Of a stretch of 64,000 nucleotides of DNA, positions 11,201-23,156 are shown one piece after another. Where the stretch lies: assembly GCF_008831285.2 (NCBI RefSeq), contig NC_045138.2:19439934-19503933 (forward strand). Reading direction: 5' to 3'. The stretch is from Nymphaea colorata. Its lineage: Eukaryota > Streptophyta > Magnoliopsida > Nymphaeales > Nymphaeaceae. Position 1 is the first letter of the stretch. Every line of letters starts with the position of its first letter. The position numbers and the translations under genes are program-made. Below the pieces are notes generated by a model, which saw only the letters and a list, made by a program, of their open reading frames with translations, made no database searches and was not told where the DNA came from.

Positions 11201-13346
11201 AGCCTGCTCCCTTCAGCGTTCACTCGCTCGTTCGTCGGCCCTCTCTCTCTACTTGCCGGCAGAGGTATCTCTCTCACTCTCTCCCCCCCTCTATCTGACG
11301 CGATTGATTTCTTTAAGTCAGTTCCGAAACGGTAGCGTTTAACCAGGGATTGCCACGCTTAGTGTTTGATAGACATGCTTCTTTCAGTTTATGTTTGTGA
11401 TTTGGGGATTAGGGCGTCGTTTCGAATCTGATTTCATTTCATGAGCTGTGGCTATGGAAAACGTATGTTTTATCACTTTGATCTGGTTTCGTTAAAAGGA
11501 GCGGGCGCCAGTTTCTGGTAACTTGTTAATCATGTGCTTACTCTTTACACACTTTGATTCTAGCTGGTGATCGTTTGTGTGGTGTAGGCAGGGTAATGCC
11601 GTCTGCATTTACAGTGTTTCTGATGTCAATTGTGGGAAAAGATCCGTATTGGCGCCATAAGATGGGAAAGATGAGCAAAAGGAAATGAGAAATGATTATA
11701 TATCAGACCGACTAGAAAAACTGCCCCTTCCCTGTACATGGGCACATTTGAAAATCTTCGCACGATTATGAACAATCAAGGATTATGGTGAAAAGAAAAC
11801 GAAAAAATTGGAGAAACGTAGTCCCGTTAAGTGTATGGGAAATGCTGCTCGCGGAAGTTGGTCTAAAAAGCAAAGAAACTCTTATTCAGCCGTCCTGTGA
11901 TGTGCTCCACTCTGATTTTAGCTTTTTTTTTCTTTGATATATTTTACTTATTTTGTTATTATATTTTGTAAATTTGAATTTCATTATGTGAATGTTCAAT
12001 ATACTTTTTATTGTTCTGGTTTTTAAATTTTTTACTTGACTAGATGTTCCTGATATTATCTATAACTTATTCCGAAAGCTACATTATCATGAAATTTCAC
12101 TTCGTGGAGGCATAACCCAGATTGATTTCCCGAGGACCTTTATTTTATCCGCTATTCTGGCTGATTTTCCAATCCTTTTGAGTAACAACTGCATTGTCAC
12201 ATAAAAAGTGTATTATTAAAAAAAAAACGCGTATAGTACCGCAATAAGTCAGCCATATAAAACGACAATTAGACGTGCCTTTTTTTTACAAAATGCCAGA
12301 AAATAAAAAACGTGAAAGAACACAATATATGCGTTTTTTTGTATTTTTCCATATTTTCATTATTTTTTATTTTTTATAATTTACAGGATTTGTTATATAT
12401 TTTAATTTTTTTTTAAAAAATTTGCCAAGATTTTCTCGAGATATTCCCGAGATATACAATTTTGCAGCATTATACTCCATAAATTCCTCGCCGTATAATA
12501 CCCATATACAATATATGTGACAATGGTAACAAGTGGATGCATAAACCGATTCGTTTAACTACATTGTGGTTATTGCAGGACCAACTTTCATTTCTGAACA
12601 TATAGTAATGATCTTGTTGTTGTGTCACATTTTTGGGAGTTTTACTGTTGTTTTCTTCTGACTTAAATTGAATTTAAGTTCACTTGGACTGTCTGTCTAA
12701 ATATTTTTAAAACCTAATTTAAATTCATGGAAGTTGATTTATAAACAATTATTCCGACTATGTTTCCCCTTTTCATATTTTTCCATTTTCGTTTCTGTTT
12801 AATATTCAACTGCTTTTTTCCAGATTCTGTTTGGAAACATTTTTTAGTTAGTCTTGTTGGAACTTGGAAATGATTAAATTTGTTTTGATTCTGCATAATT
12901 TGTCAGTAAATTTTAATTGGATAATGATTTTAGTTACATTGGAGGGCATCACGTAGCTAACTTGTTTCTGAGATTGATCATGCTTGTCTGAACTCTGAAC
13001 ATGTTTGAAGTCTAGTTTTATGTAGCGTTTAAATTCTTTTCCGTTTTATATGCAGCTAATGTCTCGGTGACATGAATTTTTTTTCTCCAGCACTCATTTT
13101 CTCTCTGTTATCTAGAACCAGGTTATGTTAGATGAACTGCTATCACTGCTATTCACCTTTTTACTGGCTACATGTTTATTTCCTGATAAAAGCCAAGTAT
13201 ATTATTTCTTAGTTTTTTCAAATGGAAAACTTATGTAGTTTTGACTTGTTTGCCATCAACATCTCTCTCTCTCTCTCTCCCTACACCCCCCCCCCCCTGT
13301 GCTACACACATATTATTTATGTCTATTTTATATGTGTTTCTTGCAG
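11190..13346 (+). other. NDUFB8 leader exon and first intron
   Basis: A CT-rich leader (about 11190-11264) ends at the donor AGAG|GTATCT. The intron runs from 11265 to the acceptor TTCTTGCAG at 13346, about 2.1 kb. It is AT-rich and holds no recognisable gene. The start of the leader is estimated. Confidence 0.6.
11976..12007. repeat. 32-bp exact copy of the 10409 hairpin arm
   Basis: The 32 bases are identical to 10409-10440 in the same orientation, beginning GAATTTCATTATGTGAATGT. One copy lies in the SEC13 leader intron and the other in the NDUFB8 leader intron, about 1.57 kb apart across the promoter. Confidence 0.85.
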
Positions 13347-13363
13347 ATTATTCTCTCCCAAAA

Positions 13364-16300
13364 ATGGCTGGGAAACTGTGTAATATGGCTACACGGATCA
13401 TGGGTGGCAGTAGTCTGGTTGGGCGGTCGTTGTCCTCATCTTCTCTGCATTTTCGTTCTGGCATGGGTCTGCCCGTTGGGAAACACATAGTTCCTGATAA
13501 GCCTGTACGTTTGATTAATGAAGATTAGACAAACCTGTCCGTTATATCTTATATGTGTTTTGGCCTTTTAAGGCCTTACTGTGTATTCATGTTTGTCTTC
13601 TTTGATTTCCTTTTTCTTTATCCATTTTGTTTCAGCTTCCGGTGAATGATGAGCTAATTTGGGACAACGGAACCCCATTCCCAGAACCTTGCATAGATCG
13701 TATTGCCCCCACAGTTGGAAAGGTAAAATCTTGGTTTGCTTCTATAAGACATAATTGTTGAAAAGTGGACCGTTCACCGGTTACTACAGCCCTTGTTGCA
13801 CATTTAGACCCTTTCAACTCTTGTTGTGTTTGAGTTTGACATTAGGACATTCAATGGACATGTGAACCTCTCAATTGAACCTATGATATTCCTTCTCTTT
13901 CTTCTATTTCCTTTATCCTTGGCTGAGGTCCTCTGTCTTTTTGAATTTATCAGTAGATTTGCTTGCGTGTTTTTGAAATTACAATTATACTTTATATTTA
14001 TATATTTATTTCTGAATTTTCACTTTTTGTTTTTTTTTAATTGTTTGATAATCTTCATCAGTACGAGGCTTTGGCTTGGATGTGTGGAGGTTTAGGCTTT
14101 TTTGCAGGCCTTGCACTGTTAGCTGTCTGGAATGACAAGGCTTCAAAAATACCCTTTGTAAGTTTGGTTGTTCCTCAATTTTTAGTTTGTGTTGTGTCAT
14201 CTGTTTTGTGCTTGTGGAGTTGGCTGTTTTTCTCTAATTTTACATCATCTATATGTGAGATAGTAACACCAATTCTACGGGATGTTAGCTGTTTGTTTAA
14301 AACATTAGTGTGATGCATATAGGTGTTTGTTTATGGGATAAATGCAGCTTATATGAGTTTTCCTGGTGAAGCAGGAATCTGCTTTTTCACCGAACAAACA
14401 CATGTATGGGTGACATACTATTTCTATTATTTGGTAGAGAGCTTGTCATGCTGTTCTTTATAGACTTTATTATTATTAAGTTGAAACGTGTGAATGACAG
14501 AGGGACTACAACTGCTGTTTTATCAGATTTGGGGTGATTGGTTAGATGTTCGTCGGCGAAGCTGGTTAAGCTAGCCTTGTAAATGGATTACATTAGTTGA
14601 TGCCTGGTAATTACAAGTGGCCTATCGAAGACTAACTTCCCAACTTGGTTGACAATAGCATCTCAAAATGATTGTTTCATGCTTTTAATATACAAATATA
14701 TGTTATGTATAGTAATGGTGGACAATATTGTGTGAATTATGTTTTAAAAACTGCAGCTTCTTTTGCAAGTGTATGAATGTAGGCCACGCATGCCTTGAGG
14801 GGCATAGGGTAGCTGGTCGGGCTGGTGGACGGGTTAGAGCCTGATTGTCAACTCATTTCCCATGGATGCTGCTCCTTTAGACTGAAAATAGTGGAATCAT
14901 GACATTAAAGTTGATGAGTGTACTGTATGTCTTGAAGCAGCCTTGGATCCTGGGAACAGGGTGAAGAGAGGAGCGCTTTGGCCCTTCTTTAGGCAGCTCC
15001 AACTTACCTGAATGTAGGCTGGGTATGAAAATTAAGGAGCCTGTTGTACTGGAGCCTCTTTGTACCCAACTTTTTCTTTACTGGTGCCAGAAATGGTCAC
15101 ACTGAGTGGATCTGTAAATCAAATTTTTAGACTAAATTAAGTTTCCATGCTTGAATATAAGAAACTGTCTTTAGATTTCATCATACATCACAGTGACAAT
15201 TTGAACTAATTCGTATAGATGAACCCACAAATCAAAAGGAGCCCTCTCTCCTTTTTCAGAGTATTGTTTTTCTATAAGAGTACTTAACCTGTTGACTTTC
15301 TTTCTTTCTGGGTTTACACATGTCTCTCCATCCGATGATTGAAAACTAGTTGATATACTTGACACTATTAAATGGTTAGCACAATTTACATACTCTCTCT
15401 CTCTCTCTATTATATATATATATAAAGATTCATTGATTCAGCACCTCACTTTGTATTGGTGTCCGATTAGCTTTCTGAAATCTGACTTAGATATGAACTT
15501 AGAATGTCAAAATCTATAGGTTTGAAAAGAAATGTATTAGATGCACATATTGGGCATTCTAGTTTTTTTAGAATGGCTTTAAGTTTGTCAGAGATTGAGA
15601 GGTTATATCTGTTCATGGGATATCAATGGTCCTTGTTCTTTCTTTACCAATAAGTTTTCAAGTTCATGGGTGGAGTCAGATTTCAAAAAATTTGCCAAAA
15701 TCTTCCTGAAATGGCAGGATTACAAAAACCAGATACATGCTGAATATACATATATATATGATATAGGATGTGGATTTTTCTTTCTGTCCAGATGCTCTGG
15801 CCTGTGACACACACAGCCCAATGCATTGCATGACTGTGTGTGAGAGGGTGGAACATCATATATATATATATATATAGTCAGTGAACAACGACTCTTGTAG
15901 ATAGACGGTTGAGAAAAAAAGCAAGGAGATAAAGGTGTAAACTAATGTTAGATTACAAAAATGCCCGTCACTTTTTTTCCTTTTTTTTTTCTCTTAACCG
16001 TCCATCATGTTGGATCGGGCAGTGCATATTAGATGGTGGGGTGACTCTAAAAAGCTAGAGTCACCATTTACCTATATATATATATATAATATAATATGGA
16101 CGGTTGTCTATGGCTGAATGGTGACTATGCCTGAAAAATCCAACCTTGTAGAATGTTCAAAAATTTATATGCATAAGAAAAATGTTGAGTTCCAACTTGT
16201 GGATGTGATTCTGTGACCCTTCAATTGCAACCAATATAAGCCAGTGATTTTGATTTATTATAAAATCTGATCTATTTTTGGATGACTTTATATGCATATA

Positions 16301-17246
16301 GATTTGGGACTTTTACATCCATTCATACAATTGGATTTCATAGAAACCTGCTAATGAATGGCCATGGCCACTAAGGGTAGACAACTGAATTCATTTATCT
16401 CTCTCTCTCTCTCTCTCTCTCGCACACACACACACACACACACATGTTATAACGTTGCTATGGTGCTCTTTGCTCCTTGTTTGATAACCACATCCATTCT
16501 GGGTCCCATCTCAAAACTTGAGTGTAATCTTGGTTCGAGTAGCATTAGTTATATTGGTAAGTTGTCAAAATAGAAAGTTGAGCCTTGGTCGTTCCAGATC
16601 ATAAAAAGAGTTGGTCCAAATCAGTCCAATTTAACTGACTAAAAGTAAATAAAAATATGTATACAGAAACAGATACAAAGTTGACACACTCTCATATGTA
16701 TATAATATGCACACACAAAGAATGCCTATGTTTCAGGAAGTAGTTGGCTGACAGACGGCTAGGTTGACTAGTAGACTAGTCTGACCAACTAGTTGTTCGT
16801 TTGACCACACAATTTGGTTGACAACCGATACAACTGACTAAGTCAATATCTTAACTAAAAGCTTTCGGGTTACTTGGGAGATTACTCTTGCAGCATCCCG
16901 CCTACATTAATCCTCCTTTCTGTTTTAAGTAGGTCACTTTGCAATTTGTCTGTTTTCCTGTTGGATCCTCTTTGGTCTGATGTATCAGATAGTTTACTTT
17001 TTCCATAGGAAACACATTCTCCTTTGGAACTGAAGTAGTTGATGGATTTACCTTTTCCTTCAAAAACTGTGCGTTGTTTAAATGTTAATCATGATTACTG
17101 TGAGCATCTTGCTGAATGTGGACTAAATAGCCAAGCAAGTTTTTCCATCATCAGCTACTGAGGTGCTGTTTGTAATTTTCTACATGCAGACACCAAAAGT
17201 CTATCCATTCGACAATCTACGGGTGGAGCTTGGAGGCGAACCATGA
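13364..17246 (+). CDS. NDUFB8: NDUFB8, complex I beta subcomplex subunit 8
   Basis: This is an accessory subunit of the membrane arm of mitochondrial NADH:ubiquinone oxidoreductase (complex I). Coding exons are 13364-13504, 13636-13722, 14062-14157 and 17190-17246; every junction is GT-AG and all three introns are phase 0. The product is 126 residues. It has a Ser/Arg-rich N-terminus, GMGLPVGKHIVPDKP, then NDELIWDNGTPFPEPCIDRI, one membrane segment around residues 82-98, and the plant-conserved tail VYPFDNLRVELGGEP. The start at 13364 opens exon 2, 17 bases after the leader intron. Length and ends match plant NDUFB8, so the gene looks intact. The last intron (14158-17189) is 3.0 kb and repeat-filled. 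Confidence 0.95.
15397..15424. repeat. (CT)n(TA)n microsatellite
   Basis: A short CT tract runs directly into a TA tract inside the last NDUFB8 intron. Confidence 0.85.
15856..16092. mobile_element. Micron-like MITE bounded by TA microsatellites
   Basis: A 200-bp body is bounded by (TA)n on both sides (about 15858-15877 and 16074-16088). Inside are inverted segments: GATAGACGGTTGAGAAAAAA near 15899 and TTCTCTTAACCGTCCATCAT near 15990. A short hairpin (GTGACTCT...AGAGTCAC) lies near the right end. Similar cores occur at 35.7, 40.7, 55.2 and 55.5 kb, always next to TA tracts. The layout resembles rice micron elements, which are known to associate with TA microsatellites; membership is inferred. 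Confidence 0.5.
16397..16444. repeat. (CT)n(CA)n compound microsatellite
   Basis: About 11 CT repeats are followed by about 11 CA repeats within the last NDUFB8 intron. Confidence 0.9.
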
Positions 17247-17818
17247 GCTTTTAGTTTTGAATCCACAATTTCGCAGATGATATCTTAGTTCATTTGAATT
17301 TCTTCTGAACTGATGCAGGTGAAAGAATATAGCAATCCGATCAGCTTTATTATGTGTTTTTTTTTTTTTTCTCTTTGGTTGATTCAGGTTCGACTGGACA
17401 AGGGTTGTTTCCAAAAGTTCTTTGCTTGTTAAAAGATACGAAGATCCTGATTGTGAATAATGAAAACGGAGTTTAATAAAGGGATGCTGGTCTCTGATGT
17501 TGCTCTAGGATCTGTGTTGGACGGAAACTTGTATTCAAATTTATATTTGGATAGGTATTACTATTACCCAGTCAGGTCTGGGACTTCTATGCCATCTTTC
17601 TTTTCATATCTCTTCTCAGTGGACTGCTCTGAGGGCGAGAGATAGCAAATAATTCTTTTTATCTTTTCCAGACCATAATCTATAGTTTAACAACTTGGTT
17701 GCGTTGGATGGCCATTCATCTTTGAAATTTATGCAATCTAACCGTGATGGTTATATGCGGTTCCGTCCCATAGTTGAGTGGGGAAAGTAGTCCTCACTTT
17801 GAGCTGATCCCCACTCAG

Positions 17819-18064
17819 GCATCGTTTAACTCACTTTCCAAGGAGCTCCAGTGACAGTAGTGTAATTGAGAACTTAAAGCTGAAAAAAGTTTGAATTCGC
17901 CTGTAATTTCTCTGTGCTTAGGACTTGGAAGGGATCTTTTTATCCTTACCAACTTGATCTTGTCCCCCCCTACTCACGCATCGTTTAACTCACTTTCCAA
18001 GGAGCTCCAGTGACAGTAGTGTAATTGAGAACTTAAAGCTGAAAAAAGTTTGAATTCGCCTGTA
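17819..18064. repeat. 159-bp-period tandem duplication, 87 bp identical
   Basis: Bases 17819-17905 are identical to 17978-18064, beginning GCATCGTTTAACTC and ending TTCGCCTGTA. The offset is 159 bp and the sequence between is diverged. It lies just downstream of NDUFB8, perhaps within its 3' UTR region. Confidence 0.9.
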
Positions 18065-18695
18065 CTTTCCCTGTGTTTGCATGGGCGAGCCGCATTACGG
18101 AAAGGTTCTTCATCCATGAAACCTTTTTGGCTACTGTCTGTTTTTGTTATCCTTTCATGAGCCTCTAGGAGGAAATCTGGACATCCGTGGTTTTCACTTT
18201 ATTTATTCGAATATAAATAGGTAGCTAATATTTTTGGATTTGGCTTTTCTGGGTGTACTGAATTTGATCTAGTCCAACTCTTCTTTCATGATTTGAATTA
18301 CCTAAGTTCGAACTGTTTACGTCCTCAAATTATGCCTACCGAGATCATCATTGCTTCATAGTATATATGACCATGCTGATAGCAAACAGCTCTACGGGAC
18401 CAAACTATCTACGGGACCAAACTATCATATAATGTAATGCTCGAAAAAGTAAAAGAGAAATAATGAGTAAGTTCCATAAAAACGGAGAAATAGTATGAAG
18501 GTGGGAGAAAGGAATAGGATGACCGCCTGAGCATCTGATAATTTTCCTTGTCATGTTCTATATTACTATTGTTTCCAATTTTCTGCTGAAAATCTTTGCT
18601 GACTCCATACATGACATATGTGGAGTGAAACAGTAATAGTAGCTCAAGCGGGACGATTGGAACTTGTTATGCACCACGTCTCCAGTTCGGCCTAG

Positions 18696-18845
18696 CAGAG
18701 CCAGAAAAATTTGTTGGAGGGGCACTTGTTTAAAAACTCAAATCTGGTGGGGGCATTTATATATACATATAAGAATAAATTAAGATTCTCATTTAAAAAT
18801 AAAAAACATTTAAGAGAGTCAATGTGGCTATGCCACTGACCTATG
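18696..18845. mobile_element. Remnant of CAGAGCCAG-end repeat family
   Basis: It starts AGCAGAGCCAGAAAAATTT and ends near GGCTATGCCACTGAC, the degraded inverted counterpart. The same end words bound repeats at 38161, 39581 and 47052. No coding capacity. Confidence 0.4.
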
Positions 18846-19659
18846 GGAGGCTGAAGCGTCTCCAGTTTGACCTATGGGAGGCTACGCTTTTTGTACCATA
18901 AAAAATGAGTAGGTCTCTACCTGCAAGTTGAAGTACATGAAGATGTGACCCCTTGGTATCAATGGATCTTGGAGGCAAGGAAAAAGGGTAAGGAGGCTTT
19001 CAACTCTTGCTTAGGCAGTGGGATTAATCTTCATGATCACCTGAATTACATAGGTTTGCTTTCTTTGGCCTGGGCATTGATTTGTTCTTATGTTACGAAG
19101 AAATATTTCTCAATCAATTCTGTTGTCTCAGACCAGCGTGCTATGGTAGCTGTTTAGTTTACGGCGCCTCCCGGCAGCACAGCTTGGTCTATACTTGTTG
19201 ATCTGCTAAGAAAAGGAAGAATGCAGAATCGCAGATCAACTACTTCAGTATGTGGGGTCTTTTGATGACCACCCCCTTCCTCCTGGCTCGTGCTTGCAAT
19301 CAGACCTAGCTTACCTATGAGCAAACCTTGTTTGGGCGTGGCTCGTGAACTATTCAATGACACAAGGACTAGAGCTTGAACTCAGACCAAGCTGGAGGTT
19401 GCAAGGTTGCGAATCCGTTGCAGCTCACAAAATGAAATAAGCTCAACATGAAGTTGAACGTGAAGCTAAATTCATAGATGACGAAATTCCAGGGTGTACC
19501 CCTTAAAGGCCGGATCCTTTTTACAGCGGCTGTTCAAGATTTACCGTTCAGTTTTTTACATGGCAGGGTCGATTCATTCTGAACTTAATTTAAAAGTCAT
19601 TTTTCGACCTCGATGTTTATGTGGTGCCTCCAATAACCAACTAATGGCAAATGTTTTTT

Positions 19660-19925
19660 TCTTGTACAACTTCATTGCACGTAGTAATAATATCATATAT
19701 AAGGCTGGGCATTGGGCCAGGTACCCGTCGGGTACCATCGGGATAGGTACTAGATGCGCACCCAATACCCAGTCCTATCTGATCCCGAATTGGGCTTGAA
19801 AAGAGCGTATCGGGCAGGTTCGATAACTTATCGAGCCGAGCCCAGGTTGGCTCGATGGGGTTTGATATGTTTTTTGTAATATTATTTTTATTTTTATAAT
19901 GCTATATATATATATATATATATGT
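19660..19925. mobile_element. hAT-MITE-related repeat (TAAGGCTGGGCA end)
   Basis: The left end TAAGGCTGGGCATTGGGCC at 19700 resembles the verified hAT-type MITE at 29860. It is followed by GC-rich GGTACCCGTCGGGTACC and then an AT-rich core ending in (TA)n. The preceding 40 bases (TTGTACAAC...TAGTAATAATA) also occur before the related copy at 34926, so the two loci share more than the short element. Confidence 0.5.
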
Positions 19926-20819
19926 TATTACGATTAATTATATTTATATATTGTTTTATATTTAATTTTTTTTATTGTGAATAAATGTTTTTTCCTTGTG
20001 AAGAATAGCAAGCAAATTACAACTTTAGTATACTACAATTGGAGAATTGGTCATTCTCACAAACCTGCTTCAAAATTGGCTTGGTTGCAAGAAGTAGAAA
20101 CGATGTTGCACCACCACTTAGCTTACTAAGAGCTGGGTTTCTTTTTAGGTTGGGCTTCAAGTACGTGCATTTTTCACATTGAAGATATACATAACTTCTC
20201 ACTTTTTGGGGATGATTAGATCCAACAAAAGGAGGTATGTGGCTAACCAATATTGCAATTCTTTTCATGCCAGCTGGTCACAAATATATATGACCAACTG
20301 AGGCATTGGTCATTTTTTGACAGATACTATATTGAATATTACAAATCAATTTTTTTTTATTATTTATTGGTGAAGATGTTGTTTTTAAGACCCTCAAGAA
20401 ATCATGACTTTGAATACAACCCCGTGCTCAAGCGACTTCAGCTTAGCTGCGTCGAGATTGAAAAGCAGAGTGTAAAATATTTATGCATACATAATAAGCT
20501 AAGCTTGTGCGATACTCATTGGACATGATTATAGAAAACATGCATTATTTCATTTTATGTTGTTATATTTTATTTTTAGAGCATGTTAGCTTCGGTTTAA
20601 GTCAGGTGGTAGTCGAGATCATCAACCAGACCCGACAAGGGCATTATGGTAAACTCGTACCTTTTCTAACTACCAGCAGTTTTCACGGCACTGGACACAT
20701 TTGCATTTGTGGGTCCCGGTGTAGAGCTCCGCCACGTGTCCCATCGAGTTGGCGGAGGTGACTGGTCACCCAACCAAAGCTCTTAAGTTCTTAACCACAG
20801 GTAGGTGCAAATCTTACCA

Positions 20820-20887
20820 TAGGTATGATTTATTGTATCCAATTTATTGAATATTTACGCATTCAATTCAAATGCGAATAAAAAAAG

Positions 20888-20981
<94 letters not shown>

Positions 20982-21300
20982 CTGAATATGTGAATATTTA
21001 TTTTAACATACTAGTTTGTATTTGAGTTCCAAATACAAAACTGAATTTGCGAGCATCATAATGTATTAAAAGCCAGCTTTCATAATGCATGGTATTAATT
21101 TAATAGCATATTTATTTGAAACTGAATATGAATCTGAATTCGTTTGGGTTCTAACTTAAAAAATTAATTTGATTGGATCTCATTTCTTAAATCCAGATTC
21201 AATCTCAATTTTTAGTTGATTTTTTTTTTTTGTTTTTCATGTTAGACTTTTTTGAAACTTGATCGGATATCTTAACCGAATCCAATCGACGTCCTTAGAT
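20820..21300. repeat. CAGATTC-type dispersed repeat with long (TA)n
   Basis: AT-rich sequence containing GAATATGAATCTGAATTCG, AAAGCCAGCTTTCA and TCCAGATTCAATCTC. It shares this vocabulary with 45765-46090 and 56775-57220. A TA tract of about 85 bp (20890-20976) splits it. No coding potential. Confidence 0.5.
20890..20976. repeat. (TA)n microsatellite, about 43 units
   Basis: An uninterrupted alternating TA tract, one of the longest in the window. Confidence 0.95.
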
Positions 21301-21564
21301 ATGTCAGTTGAGCATTTCAGAACACGAATAAAGAAATAAGTTTTTTTTTTTTTCGTTCGAAATCATTTGATAAAACTGGATGAGTGGGGAGACATGTGAC
21401 ATCGATATGGTGAAGACGAGGGACATGGTATTTAAACTAACACTAATTAATATTCTGTTGTAAAATAAACATTGTATGTCCGTAAAATGGGGCTGCATGA
21501 GACAAGTTCCTCAATATCAAGTTCATTTTTATTCTCTTTTGTTCAGTGACAAGAAACTAGTGGA

Positions 21565-21870
21565 CTAAAGGTAACTACTATTTTGTAAACCAAGATGATT
21601 GCAGATAGAAAAGGTACTACTTGCATTCGTGATCACTTGCAGCCAATAAAGACCGCCTATGGACAAAGAAGATGCATTTGGTTCTCCTTTGAACAGGGCC
21701 TTCTCCAATGAGAAAACCTTCACATGTTCCGCTATGTCATTGATAAGTGAACTATGGGCCTTCTCCAATGAGGAAACCTTCACATGTCCTGCTATGTCAT
21801 TGATAAGTGAACTATCTGGAGGAAGGTTTTTCAAGAGAACCTGCATCAAATTATGTACATAAGATAGCAT
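21565..21870 (-). pseudogene. Unidentified gene fragment with in-frame 60-bp duplication
   Basis: On the minus strand, 101 codons are open. The upstream end reads like an exon start: TTTGATGCAG|GTTCTC, giving VLLKNLPPDSSLINDIAGH and onward. The 20-residue block starting SSLINDIA is present twice in tandem and in frame (60-bp period; copies near 21697-21756 and 21757-21816), with differences such as HVKVSS against HVKVFS. The downstream sequence GEPNASSLSIGGLYWLQVI looks protein-like. I do not recognise the family and see no partner exons. It could be a captured or orphan exon. Confidence 0.4.
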
Positions 21871-21989
21871 ACAAAAAGTCCACGTCCTAATAATATTTTT
21901 TAACTTTTTTTATTGGTCGTTTCCTCTTGTTAATAATATTTTATAATTTTTCTCTTTTTATTTTTAAGCTTTCCCTTTAGCCTCCCATC

Positions 21990-22290
21990 CTTTCATCTTT
22001 TCTCTTTTTGGGCTCCTCTCTTCACCTGATCAGCTCTCTAGTCTCCCTATTTTCTCCCTTTCAGACCTAATATTCATGTACGTACATTCTTCCTCGCTTA
22101 CCTTATTTCCTCTCATTCTATCCCCTTTAGGTAAGTTTCATTCAGTCCCCTCTTATCTCTCTTTCCCTCTCTCTAACTCAACTCCTAAAAACCCTCCACC
22201 TAAACCCTCTGCGTTGAGGCTTAGGGTCTCTACAAACCCTTCGCCTCAGGGCTGAGGGTCGAGGAAACCCTCTGCAAAATTCCGGCGATG
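21990..22290 (+). promoter_or_regulatory. CT-rich leader with telo-box motifs before the array
   Basis: Long CT-rich stretches (21990-22180) lead into a GC-richer block with four AAACCCT telo-box motifs (22189, 22202, 22234 and 22264) and an ATG at 22288. This looks like the promoter-proximal leader of a plant gene. It occurs once, only before the first array unit, so it marks the original gene start. Confidence 0.55.
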
Positions 22291-23156
22291 TTCGGGAGGC
22301 TGTTTGGCATTGAGATCACTCGCCAGAGAAGGGTAAGCCACCGTATCACCCGATTGCAAGCAGTCCCTATCTCAGAGAGACTTCGAGTCTCATACGCTCT
22401 TCCACTATCGGACTAGATGATACTTTTGTAGCAGAGCACAATGCCATATGAATGAGCCTCAGCGTGCTAAGAATCTCAGATGTGTGATAAGAAAGTCATG
22501 GTAGTACCCTTATACGACCTTCTTTTCCCTTTTTTTTTTTTTCATGCGAGATGCGACTGCTCTCTACCCAAAGCCTTACCTCCCCCGTCTAGCTTTATAA
22601 ATATTACTGCATGCTTATTTTGTTTTTGCATTTCATCTCATTATGTCGACTATTCGGCGATTTTTTGCTCCATCATTCTCCAAGCCGCTGGAGCAAAAAC
22701 TTATAATTCTTTTATCACTTTGCCATGGTAACACATGTGATCCAATTTTTTCTATTTTTCTACTCCATTAGATATGCTGCACAATGGTTTTTTTACTATA
22801 TGGGAGGCATTGAGTTCTGTGCCAAAAAAGAAAGGAGCACTGCGTGTGAACTTTTGTCGTATTGATCCTATCAATTCTATGAGACTGTGTTTTTTTTTAA
22901 TGAAATTTATTGTTTTGTTTTGTGTAAACGGGTGTAGGTAATAATTGGTATACCTTTGTTGTTGAACTTATGACTGTGTTTTTAAAGCATTTAACTAAAA
23001 TATTAAAATATATGAAAAATATAATAGATAATATGAAAGAAGAGCACCGTCAACATCAAGAAGAGCACAGTCAACATCAAGAGCACAGGGAACATCAAGA
23101 GCCCAAACCCCCAATTGAAGAATCCACTTGAATAAGAGGAAGAAAAAGAGACGCTA
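22288..23156 (+). pseudogene. Array unit 1 (A-like, carries the original ATG)
   Basis: It begins ATG TTC GGG AGG: MFGRLFGIEITRQRR, after which GTAAGC could be a splice donor. A second frame, MSTIRRFFAPSFSKPLEQKL, opens near 22643 but is shifted by small deletions soon after. The tail is open: MTVFLKHLTKILKY then HRQHQEEHSQHQEHREHQ and a stop at 23129-23131. This is the only unit with a leader in front. Confidence 0.6.

Larger units (their letters stand above)
17247..21564. other. Intergenic, repeat-rich
   Basis: The NDUFB8 3' UTR should occupy the first few hundred bases. No further protein is recognised; the frame at 18945-19157 has no family resemblance and is not called. A G-box-like CCACGTGTC sits near 20732 in a locally GC-rich 180-bp patch, but no gene start follows. 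Repeats in this stretch are listed separately. Confidence 0.55.

Noticed and set aside
10907..11335. Arg/Glu- and Leu/Ser-rich frames over the divergent promoter
   Set aside because: They are translations of GA/CT-rich leader sequence.
20700..20770. G-box promoter upstream of a gene
   Set aside because: CCACGTGTC is present but no coding start, leader or gene follows on either strand.
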